Origin: CAG-791 sp963655255
Lineage (GTDB): Bacteria > Bacillota > Clostridia > Lachnospirales > Lachnospiraceae
Assembly: GCA_963655255.1 (NCBI GenBank)
Contig: CAVKEB010000011.1
Span: 1-63,529, forward strand
Direction: 5' to 3'
DNA: 63,529 bases
Shown: in pieces, positions 32,804 through 40,400 of the stretch
Layout of the letters: each line of letters begins with the position of its first letter
Position numbering within the stretch: position 1 is the first letter of the stretch
The notes under the pieces: model-generated
Seen by the model: only the letters and a program-made list of their open reading frames with translations
Database searches by the model: none
Told to the model about the DNA's origin: nothing
Program-made: the position numbers and the translations under genes

Positions 32804-32821
32804 TATCCATTTTTATTCATT
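32804..32821 (+). promoter_or_regulatory. ARG-box-like operator 2
   Basis: TATCCATTTTTATTCATT differs from operator 1 by a single base. Its centre lies 41 bases upstream of operator 1 (about four helical turns), so both boxes face the same side of the DNA. Confidence 0.6.
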
Positions 32822-32886
32822 CGTTGTTTCGTCATTTTCACACTATATGCACTTTGCGGTGATTTGACACATGTTGATTCAAGAGT

Positions 32887-32915
32887 GAATGAACCGCTTG
32901 CGGGCACATTCACGG
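32887..32915 (+). repeat. Dispersed palindromic repeat, family C, copy 2
   Basis: TGAATGAACCGCTTGCGGGC followed by ACATTC resembles the blocks at 420-449 and 31170-31196. Confidence 0.5.
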
Positions 32916-32992
32916 GCTGAAATCAGCCTGTGCCGAACATTACAAAAAAACAGCATGGGAAAATACGTCAGCTGCCTCGGCAGAATACACGT

Positions 32993-33047
32993 AACAACAA
33001 AAAGCGGCATGGGAGGACGCCTTGTGGTATCTTCTCATGCCGTTTTT
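32993..33047 (-). terminator. Terminator of mgtE
   Basis: A stem of GCGGCATGGGA (33004-33014) with TCTCATGCCGT (33033-33043) has T runs after it on the minus strand, about 35 bases beyond the stop. Confidence 0.8.
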
Positions 33048-33077
33048 GTAAATTCAAAACCTGTGGGCGCTTCCGGA

Positions 33078-34481
33078 TCACCCCATGTGGAGGATCTGAA
33101 TCAGGAAGAGCCAGGCCATCCCGTAGTAAGTGACGACGCCGACCATATCCGTGATGGTGGTGATGAGCGGGCCGGAGGCCACCGCGGGATCCACACCGAT
33201 CTGCTTGAAGAACATCGGGATCACCGTGCCGACGAGCGCCGAAATCAGCATCGCGAGCACCAGTGCAATGCCGATGCAGCCAGAAATCGCGAAGGCGCTT
33301 CCCGCCGGAAGATGCTTGAACGCCATGAGGTACACGCCGATTCCGCCCAAAGCAAGAATTCCCAGGAAAATACCGTTCAGGAAACCGATCCGTGATTCCT
33401 TGAAGACAAGATGGGCCTTCTGCCTCCCCGTCAGATGCTCGTCCATCAGGACGCGGATGGTGACCGCCAGCGACTGTGTGCCGACGTTTCCGGACATATC
33501 CAGAATCAGGGACTGGAAAATCATGACCACCGTCAGCTGCGCGACCACCGCCTCGAACAGGCTGACCACGCTGGAGACGCACATGCCGAGGAACAGAAGG
33601 AGAATCAGCCACGGGAGACGCTTTCGGATACTACGGGCAAGCGGCTCGTTGAGATCCTCTTCATCGGACAGACCGGCGAGCTTTGCGTAATCCTCGCCCA
33701 TCTCATCGTCCACGACTTCCACGACGTCCTGCGACGTGATGACGCCGAGGATGTGATTGTCCTCCGACAGGACCGGAATGGATTCCTCCGAGTACTCCTT
33801 GATGGTTTCCAGGCAGTCATCTATTTTCTCATCCGCGTAGACATACGGGTAGGCCGTGACAATGATGTCCGCGAGATTCGTTCCCTGCCTTGCAATGATG
33901 AGGTCCTTGAGATCAATCTCTCCGTAGAAAATTCCGTTTTCATCCAACACATAGATGGAGCTGATGTTGTCATGCGCGGCCGCCTGATCAATGATGGAGG
34001 ACATGGCGTCCTTGATGGAAAGCGTGGAGGTCAGCGTGACGAAATTCGTCGTCATGCGGGAACCGATGGTGTCCTCGGAATAGGCGGCCAGACTGTGCAG
34101 CGCCGTTCTCGCCTCATCGCTCATCAGTTCCATCCAGGCCTTCTTCGCGGGGGAATCCGTTTTCTTCAGAAGGTCCACGGCGTCATCCGGCTCCATCTGC
34201 TCCAGAACCTCGGCGGCCTTTCTCGGATCCATTTCCTGCAGATAAGCCGTGGACTCCTCTTCATCCAGATGCTCCATGATATCCGCCAGAAGATCGTTCC
34301 CGAGGAGCCGGTACAGACTCTCGCGCTCCCGTGCGTTCAGTTTCGGAAGGATGGACGCGATGTCGTTCTCATGATAGTCTTCCAGCTTGTCCTTAATCAC
34401 TTTCGGAGAATTTTTGCTGCGAATGATCCGAAGAATTTCCTCTTCGTTTTCCTGCTGCGTGTTCAGCTCGTTTGCTCCCAT
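33078..34481 (-). CDS. mgtE: Magnesium transporter
   Basis: MgtE is a Mg2+-gated Mg2+ channel of the cell membrane. The 467-residue protein has the three expected parts. First comes a helical N domain (YHENDIASILPKLNARERES, then LQEMDPRKAAEVLEQMEPDD). Next is a CBS pair with Mg2+-sensing acidic residues (TLSIKDAMSSIIDQAAAHDN and SIPVLSEDNHILGVITSQDVV). Last are five membrane helices, with the pore-lining SLILDMSGNVGTQSLAV and ending in VVTYYGMAWLFLIQIL. ATG 34481 has AAAGGAGGCTGACG before it. It is the last gene of the addB-addA-ylmH-cupin-mgtE run. There is no room for an M-box riboswitch in the 103-base spacer. Confidence 0.95.
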   Translation of the reverse strand: MGANELNTQQENEEEILRIIRSKNSPKVIKDKLEDYHENDIASILPKLNARERESLYRLLGNDLLADIMEHLDEEESTAYLQEMDPRKAAEVLEQMEPDDAVDLLKKTDSPAKKAWMELMSDEARTALHSLAAYSEDTIGSRMTTNFVTLTSTLSIKDAMSSIIDQAAAHDNISSIYVLDENGIFYGEIDLKDLIIARQGTNLADIIVTAYPYVYADEKIDDCLETIKEYSEESIPVLSEDNHILGVITSQDVVEVVDDEMGEDYAKLAGLSDEEDLNEPLARSIRKRLPWLILLLFLGMCVSSVVSLFEAVVAQLTVVMIFQSLILDMSGNVGTQSLAVTIRVLMDEHLTGRQKAHLVFKESRIGFLNGIFLGILALGGIGVYLMAFKHLPAGSAFAISGCIGIALVLAMLISALVGTVIPMFFKQIGVDPAVASGPLITTITDMVGVVTYYGMAWLFLIQILHMG

Positions 34482-34584
34482 CGTCAGCCTCCTTTGGTTT
34501 TTCCCGTATTCTGCCCTGCAGTGTACCACAGCTGTTTTTTCTTTTTGTCCGGAATTTCGCTAAAAAAAGGATTTTCCCGATATT

Positions 34585-35109
34585 TTACAATTCCTTCTGC
34601 CCGTCCGTGTACGCAAACGCCATTTCCCGGATCAGCTTCTCTTCCTTCGGAAACTGCCGCAGGAGTTCTTCCTGACCGGTCAGCCGGAAGCCTTCATAAT
34701 GAAAGTTCGGCATCGTCGCACAGCTCATCAGCGTGTAGCCGGAAGGGTCACTGTTCCTGGCACCAAAGACAGCTCCCTTCGGGATCACCACCATCGGCTC
34801 CTCTCCTTCCCCGCAGCCGAGCCTTCGGCACTCTGCGGTTCCGTTCTCCGGATTCAGGAGCCAGAGCTCCACGCCGCATCCCTCATGGAAATACCAGATC
34901 TCATCGCAGTCAATGACGTGGAAGTGGGAAATGTCCTCTTTTCCCAGAAGGAAATAAATGGTTCCTCCCATCACGCGTCCGTCCTTTGAGCTTCCGTACT
35001 CCGCGGGGGCCGCATAGACCTCCGAAAACCAGCCGCCCTCCGGATGCTCCTCCAGATGCAGCCGTTCAATCCATTCCTGTATCCTCTGTTCCGTTTTCCT
35101 CTGCTCCAT
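34585..35109 (-). CDS. Cupin family protein (DUF985)
   Basis: The 174-residue protein matches the DUF985/cupin_5 family. The family N-terminal segment HPEGGWFSEVY precedes GGTIYFLLGKEDISHFHVIDCDEIWYFHEG, which carries the metal-binding His pair and the Asp-Glu of a cupin. GYTLMSCATMPNFHYEGF comes near the C-terminus. The family function is unknown; some members are annotated as putative epimerases or sugar-binding proteins without proof. ATG 35109 has AGAGGAGATACGGGAG before it. It lies between the YlmH-like gene and mgtE in the same orientation. Confidence 0.88.
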   Translation of the reverse strand: MEQRKTEQRIQEWIERLHLEEHPEGGWFSEVYAAPAEYGSSKDGRVMGGTIYFLLGKEDISHFHVIDCDEIWYFHEGCGVELWLLNPENGTAECRRLGCGEGEEPMVVIPKGAVFGARNSDPSGYTLMSCATMPNFHYEGFRLTGQEELLRQFPKEEKLIREMAFAYTDGQKEL

Positions 35110-35190
35110 CTCCCGTATCTCCTCTATCTTCCTTATCGCCTAGTCTGTTTTCAGGCTCTTCGCTATCAATCATTTCCAGATTTATACCTC

Positions 35191-35258
35191 GCGGATTTTG
35201 CCGGTGCGTCAGCACCGATGCTGCCGTTTGGAAGCGACATATCAATGTCACTTCCAAA
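35191..35258 (+). repeat. Dispersed repeat family D, copy 2
   Basis: It starts GCGGATTTTGCCGGTGCGTC and ends with the inverted repeat TTTGGAAGCGAC and GTCACTTCCAAA. It matches the copy at 8635-8703 and runs 11 bases into the end of the YlmH-like gene, including its stop codon. Confidence 0.65.
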
Positions 35259-36063
35259 TTTTTACCTTCGCGTAAAACCTTCCCTTTTTCGTCTGCGCGC
35301 CGACGCCGAGGTACTGAAACTTGCCGTGTCCGCGCACGGACACCCGGCTGCCCGGCTTCAAATCATAGCCGCCGCTGTACGCAGTTCTGCCGTCCACGAA
35401 AACCATCTCCTGTTCCACCAGCTCCTGCGCTTTTCCACGCGACAGATGATAGACCATCGCGAGCACCGCGTCCAGACGTTCCGAGGAAACGGAGCCCTCC
35501 CTCTCCTCGAATTCGGGCCGGATGGTGCAGGCAAAGGCAGGGACCTTCCGGCACTTCACGCTGGTGTGCCGGATCCGGATGAGTTCCGACTGAATCAGGT
35601 CCGCGTTGTCGCACATCACGAACAGGAACGCCGTCTCCGAATCCGTGAGGATATCGCCGATCCGGTCCCGCTCGATGCCGAGGTTCATCAGTGCCCCGAG
35701 ATAGTCCCGGTGCGTCAGCTCCTCCGCAAACCTCCGGTTGACCGGAGAAACCTCGATGCAGGCGACCACCTCCGGCTCCGCCTCTTCCTGCAGAAGAAAG
35801 CTCTCCCTGTCCAGATAGTCCGGGAGAAAACAGAGGACTCTTCTCTCCGCTTCCACGGTTCCTCCGAAGAGAACCCACGGCACGCCTTGAAACGTCCCGG
35901 AGCTTCTGTTCTCATCCTGCGGATCCACGGCATTCTTCCCCGCGGCCTCCAGAAATTCCGACTGCTCCGAGGCCGTGAGAAACTGCGTGTGCGTCACAAA
36001 ATTCCCCTGATACGCCTTCTGCGAAAGTTCTTTGACTCTTTTGGTCAACAATGAATTTTCCAC
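35248..36063 (-). CDS. YlmH-like RNA-binding protein with S4 domain
   Basis: The roughly 271-residue protein ends in an S4 RNA-binding domain (about 185-255: RLDAVLAMVYHLSRGKAQELVEQEMVFVDGRTAYSGGYDLKPGSRVSVRGHGKF). The rest carries the YlmH N-terminal part (FLTASEQSEFLEAAGKNA...VEAERRVLCFLPDYLD) and the middle RDYLGALMNLGIERDRIGDIL segment. YlmH in other Firmicutes is linked to cell division and to ribosome-quality control, where it binds stalled 50S subunits; that role here is by homology. The start is uncertain: GTG 36063 follows AGAGGAAAAG, while ATG 36117 or 36111 has no good site. The stop codon lies in repeat D2. Confidence 0.85.
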   Translation of the reverse strand: MENSLLTKRVKELSQKAYQGNFVTHTQFLTASEQSEFLEAAGKNAVDPQDENRSSGTFQGVPWVLFGGTVEAERRVLCFLPDYLDRESFLLQEEAEPEVVACIEVSPVNRRFAEELTHRDYLGALMNLGIERDRIGDILTDSETAFLFVMCDNADLIQSELIRIRHTSVKCRKVPAFACTIRPEFEEREGSVSSERLDAVLAMVYHLSRGKAQELVEQEMVFVDGRTAYSGGYDLKPGSRVSVRGHGKFQYLGVGAQTKKGRFYAKVKIWK

Positions 36064-36171
36064 TTTCTTACTTTTCCTCTGATCCGTAAATGCGTTTTCT
36101 CCGCCTGGCATGTCCATTCACGCCGTTTGGGCCGTACGCCTCTTCCCGGCATCCGGTTGTTCTTCCTAAAT

Positions 36172-39100
36172 TCAAATAGAAATCTCCCGCTGCAGATGAA
36201 ACGAATAAATGATCCGCTCCGTCACCGGAAGCCGCAGCATCTTCGAGAGGGCCTGCGCATAGTAATCCAGCTGAATCCGGTAGCGGTCCGCCAGTTCCTC
36301 CATGCTCTTCACCCGGTCCGTCTTGTAGTCCACGACCACGGCATGGCGATTCTCCCCTTCTCCCTCCAGGAAAAAGGCATCGATGATACCCTGAATCAGG
36401 ATGGTCTCATCCTCCGGGAACCCGGCGTCCAGACAGCTGGCCGGAATGCCGAGAACAAAGGGCTGCTCCCGTTTCAGAACATTCTTCCCGTCCGCCTCCG
36501 CCATGCGCGCCGCCGTCTTCGACCGGAGAAACGGAAGGAATCTTCCCGGCGTCAGAACCGGCACGTATTCCTTCGGAATGGTTCCCGCACCGAGAAGCTG
36601 TGCCACGCGGCTCTCGAATTCCTCCGCGGTCACACGGGCCGGATCCTTCCAGACGTGATAGTCGATTTTCTCACACATCCGGTGAATGGCGGTTCCGCGT
36701 GCGCTTCCGGACAGAAGCTTCTCCCGGCCTTCCGGCTCTTCCTCTCTGACAAAGCGAGGGACAGGGAGTTCTTTTTCGGCTCCCATCCGTCCTGTTTTCT
36801 CAAAGCCGCCATGCCCGTTCTCCGAAAGTTTCCCGGATTCTGCTGCATCAAAACCTCCGGCCCTCCTTCCAGCTGAGGCTGCTGATGTTCCGGGCGCTTC
36901 TCCCGTCATTCCCGGCTCGTTCCAGAGGCCCGTATCCGGTTCTTCCCCGGGATACAGCTCCGCCGCGCCCTCGCCCGGCTGCGTCACCTCACTCTCCGTG
37001 AGCATGGAGGAACGCTTGAGCTCCGTCACCGTCGTCTTCGTGTACAGTCCCCGCAGATTCTCATACGGATACCGGTAGGAAAACCGCTTCTCCAGGTCCC
37101 TGGCAAGCTCCGTGTCAGGAAGCGCCAAAAGCCCGCCGTTCTCCATCAGATGCAGGGTTCCAAGGAGCTCTCCCTGCGCCGCCCGGTTCTCGAGCTCCGA
37201 CAGGCGAAGGTCCGAGACCGACACTCTCCGCAGCAGGATCGGTTCCCTGCCCTCCGCCTTCAGCGCCTCCATGCTCTCCAGGATGAGCGGAAGATAGCCG
37301 GAGGAGGCACGGATCATGGAAACCGGGAGATGAAGCGACGGGAGTCGGACCGCCGCCATCGCCGTCTGAACCTTTTTCTCTGTCTTGTCCGCATCGCGGA
37401 CGAACCCAGTCAGGATCAGCTTCTCCTTCGCCCTTGTCATCGCGACATACAGGACGCGGAGCTCCTCGCCGAGCGCATCCCTTGCAATCTTCGCGGCAAC
37501 GGTCTTCTGCCGGAGCGTCGGCATGCTGCTGCGAAGCTCCGGTACCACCAGGCTGACACCGAGTCCCAGATCCGTGTCCACGATCAGGGACCCGGAAAGA
37601 TCCCTGGAAAAAGGATGCCTTGCCCCAAGGCCGCAGACGAAGCAGACCGGATACTCCAGACCCTTGCTCTTATGAATCGTGGTCAGCCGCACCACATCCG
37701 CGTTCTCATCCAGAACGCTGGCCTCGCCGTAGTCCACATCGAACTCGTGCATCTGGTCAATGTAGCGCAGGAATCGGAAAAGGCCGGCGTAATCGCCCTG
37801 CTCGAAGGCTCCCGCCTTTACGAGAAGCGAGTGGAGATTCGCGGCTCTTCGTGCGCCCGCGGGAAGCGCCCGCACATAATCCTCGTACCCCGTGCTGCGG
37901 ATGAGCTCACCGATCAGCTCGTGAATCGGCGTCGTCGACATCTTCTCCCGGTAGTGGCGGAGCCAGGAGAGGAACTCCCTGCAGTGATCGCGAAGTGTCC
38001 CGGAAACCGCCGTTCCGGAAGCCTCCTCTCCTGCTGCCGCGAGTACGCAGTCATACAGGAGCTTCTCCCTGTCGTCCCGGAAAATCCCCCGGAGTGCTCC
38101 GATTTCATCCTGCGAGAAGCCTCCGAAATATCCGTGCAGCACGCCGTACAAAGGGATATCCTGTCTCGGATTGTCAATGACGCGCAGTGCCTGCAGGACC
38201 GCGCGGATTTCCTCTGCGGCAAAATATCCGCCCTTGTATTCGAGGTACAAAGGAATCCCTTCCTTCTCGAACACCTCGCGGAATGCATCCTGTCTGCCGG
38301 AGGTGGAGCGAAGGAGAATCACGATGTCGCCGTACCTCGCCGGACGAAGCTTCCCCGTCTCTTCATCCGTCACGGGAAGCGTTCCCACCAGTTCACGGAT
38401 TCTCTGAGCCACGGCAAGAGCCTCCTTGCGCGCGGAGGAAAGCGCCGCAACCGGATCCTCCTCTTCCTCCGCGGAATCCGAAGTCCCGTCCCTTGTCCCC
38501 GCGGCCTTGTCCGATTCCGCATCCCGGGACGTCTCTTCCTCTTTCCGGCTTCCGTCCACCAGAAGGAGCTCGGTCTGATACGGGCTCTTCCGAATTCTGC
38601 TCTCCTTTGGATCATCTCCCGGTTCCGCGCCGTCACCGGCTTCAGATTCCGGCTCCGGATAGCCGGCGCCCGGCTTCAGAGAAACGCTCTCATCGTACTC
38701 CACACCGCCGATTTCCCGGCGCATGATTTTGGTGAAAACCGCGTTGGCCGCGTCCAGCACTTCCCTCCGCGAACGGAAATTCTGATCCAGATCGATCCGC
38801 TCCGTCTCCTTGTCATTCTCGCGGTAGGTCTCGTATTTTTCCTCGAAAATCTCCGGCCTTGCATTCCGGAAGCGGTAAATGCTCTGCTTGACGTCTCCCA
38901 CCATAAAGCGGGCATAGCGGCCGTCCGCACAGCCGGAGAATCCCGTGCCCTTTTCTCCCGCGATCGCGGAGAGAAGAAGTTCCTGCACCTCGTTGCTGTC
39001 CTGGTACTCGTCGATCAGAATCTCGTCAAAATACTTCCGGTACCCCTCCGCGGCCTTCCGGAGGACAAGGGTTCCGTCCTCTTGTCTCTCCACCAGAATC

Positions 39101-40248
39101 TCCAGCGCCATGTGCTCCAGATCTGAGAAGTCGATGACATTTTTCCCCTTCTTGACCTCCTGCAGGAGCTTCCGGTAGCCGAGCGTAAGGTCCAGAAGCG
39201 TCCGGACCGGTCCCTCTGCCTGCTGCATCCGCTGCACCGTCAGGGAAGGATCCTCCGAAATGCTCTCCAGAAGAGCCTGCATTCTTTTCTTCAGCTGCGC
39301 GCGAAGCTCCTGCACATCCGTCTTCTTCGTCTCGCTGATGCCCTGCTTTTCCGCGCCGCGGATCACGGGAAGGCGCTCCAGCGGATAGGAGGCCGCAGAG
39401 AGCAGCATCCCGCGAAGCTTCTCCATGTCCGTCTCCCGCCGCGCCTCTTCTCCCAGCGCATCCAGTTTTCCGAACAGCTCCTCCTCTTCCCTTTCCAGAA
39501 GGTCCTGATAAGGAAACGGTCCGTCCGGAAGCCGGGTGATGCGCAGCATCGCCTGATGCAGCATGGAAAGCTCCGAAAGAGACTCCGCCTGCTCCCTCAG
39601 AACCGCCTGATACCAAGAAGAGGCATACAGATCCTCCACGCTCTCTGCGTAGTAATCGCCCTTTCTCTCCTCCAGCCAGACCTCCGGCCAGGGATGCGAA
39701 TCCGCCGCCTGATAAAGGTTCCGGATCAGCTCCTCCAGCGCCTCATCGTCCCGCCCCGGGCAGAAATAATCCGCACAGGCAAGAAACGCCGGATCCTTCG
39801 CCGCATACTGCTCCTCCAGGAAACGCTTCATCACGTCCTTTTCCAGAAGAGGACTCTCCGTATCGTCCATCTGCCGGAATCCCGGATCCAGATTGATCTC
39901 GCTGAAATTATTCCGGAGCAGAAACGTGCAGAAGCTGTCAATCGTCGTAATCTGCGCATGATGAAGAAGCGTCTCCTGCCGCTGGAGATGCCGGTCCTCC
40001 GGATGCTCCTCGAGCCTTTGGGAAACCGCGCGGGCAATCCGCTCCCGCATCTGGGCCGCCGCCGCGCGGGTGAAGGTCACGACCAGCAGGCGGTCGATGT
40101 CCAGAGGGTGCTCCCCCTCACTGATCATTCGCACGATCCGCTCCACCAAAACCGCGGTTTTGCCGCTTCCCGCCGCCGCAGACACCAGCACGTTGTGGTT
40201 CCTGGCATTTAATATTTTCTGCTGTTTTTCCGTAAATCTGATTGCCAC
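36172..40248 (-). CDS. addA: ATP-dependent helicase/nuclease subunit A
   Basis: AddA is the UvrD-type helicase and 3'-strand nuclease of AddAB, which processes double-strand breaks for RecA loading. The 1358-residue protein starts MAIRFTEKQQKILN and has Walker A with Lys30 in AAAGSGKTAVL, TFTRAAAAQMRERI, Walker B ILIDEYQDSNEVQ, VGDVKQSIYRFRNARPEIF, LTTIHKSKGLEYP and VLYVAMTRAKEKL. A C-terminal RecB-like nuclease domain carries AVVVDYKTDRV and QLDYYAQAL. An acidic, low-complexity insert (about 535-600) is longer than usual. GTG at 40248 follows GGAAGAGAAC. It is co-directional with addB upstream. Confidence 0.96.
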   Translation of the reverse strand: MAIRFTEKQQKILNARNHNVLVSAAAGSGKTAVLVERIVRMISEGEHPLDIDRLLVVTFTRAAAAQMRERIARAVSQRLEEHPEDRHLQRQETLLHHAQITTIDSFCTFLLRNNFSEINLDPGFRQMDDTESPLLEKDVMKRFLEEQYAAKDPAFLACADYFCPGRDDEALEELIRNLYQAADSHPWPEVWLEERKGDYYAESVEDLYASSWYQAVLREQAESLSELSMLHQAMLRITRLPDGPFPYQDLLEREEEELFGKLDALGEEARRETDMEKLRGMLLSAASYPLERLPVIRGAEKQGISETKKTDVQELRAQLKKRMQALLESISEDPSLTVQRMQQAEGPVRTLLDLTLGYRKLLQEVKKGKNVIDFSDLEHMALEILVERQEDGTLVLRKAAEGYRKYFDEILIDEYQDSNEVQELLLSAIAGEKGTGFSGCADGRYARFMVGDVKQSIYRFRNARPEIFEEKYETYRENDKETERIDLDQNFRSRREVLDAANAVFTKIMRREIGGVEYDESVSLKPGAGYPEPESEAGDGAEPGDDPKESRIRKSPYQTELLLVDGSRKEEETSRDAESDKAAGTRDGTSDSAEEEEDPVAALSSARKEALAVAQRIRELVGTLPVTDEETGKLRPARYGDIVILLRSTSGRQDAFREVFEKEGIPLYLEYKGGYFAAEEIRAVLQALRVIDNPRQDIPLYGVLHGYFGGFSQDEIGALRGIFRDDREKLLYDCVLAAAGEEASGTAVSGTLRDHCREFLSWLRHYREKMSTTPIHELIGELIRSTGYEDYVRALPAGARRAANLHSLLVKAGAFEQGDYAGLFRFLRYIDQMHEFDVDYGEASVLDENADVVRLTTIHKSKGLEYPVCFVCGLGARHPFSRDLSGSLIVDTDLGLGVSLVVPELRSSMPTLRQKTVAAKIARDALGEELRVLYVAMTRAKEKLILTGFVRDADKTEKKVQTAMAAVRLPSLHLPVSMIRASSGYLPLILESMEALKAEGREPILLRRVSVSDLRLSELENRAAQGELLGTLHLMENGGLLALPDTELARDLEKRFSYRYPYENLRGLYTKTTVTELKRSSMLTESEVTQPGEGAAELYPGEEPDTGLWNEPGMTGEAPGTSAASAGRRAGGFDAAESGKLSENGHGGFEKTGRMGAEKELPVPRFVREEEPEGREKLLSGSARGTAIHRMCEKIDYHVWKDPARVTAEEFESRVAQLLGAGTIPKEYVPVLTPGRFLPFLRSKTAARMAEADGKNVLKREQPFVLGIPASCLDAGFPEDETILIQGIIDAFFLEGEGENRHAVVVDYKTDRVKSMEELADRYRIQLDYYAQALSKMLRLPVTERIIYSFHLQREISI

Positions 40249-40400
40249 GTTCTCTTCCCGTTTCTCGCACTATAAAACTGAAGTTTTCTCAATGGAGCTG
40301 CTGCACACCTTCCGCCGCGCAGTTCCAAAAACTCCAAACATTGACATATGGGGTGGAGCATTTCTGCAAAGCACTCCTGCTGCCCGGAGTCTCACTGTTT

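Larger units (their letters stand above)
32597..33077. other. Control region of the amino-acid transporter and 3' end of the mgtE unit
   Basis: Reading leftward from about 32830, this 481-base stretch contains the two ARG-box-like operators, the promoter and a roughly 160-base 5' untranslated region. Its right part holds repeat C2 and the mgtE terminator. No gene was found. Confidence 0.55.

Noticed and set aside
34482..34584. M-box magnesium riboswitch before mgtE
   Set aside because: The spacer is too short and has none of the conserved elements; mgtE appears to be read from upstream genes.
37150..39126. Long plus-strand open frame opposite addA
   Set aside because: Antisense to a well-supported helicase gene, with no recognisable domain or start signal. 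The same applies to long reverse frames over trpB, trpE, nadE, mgtE and addB.
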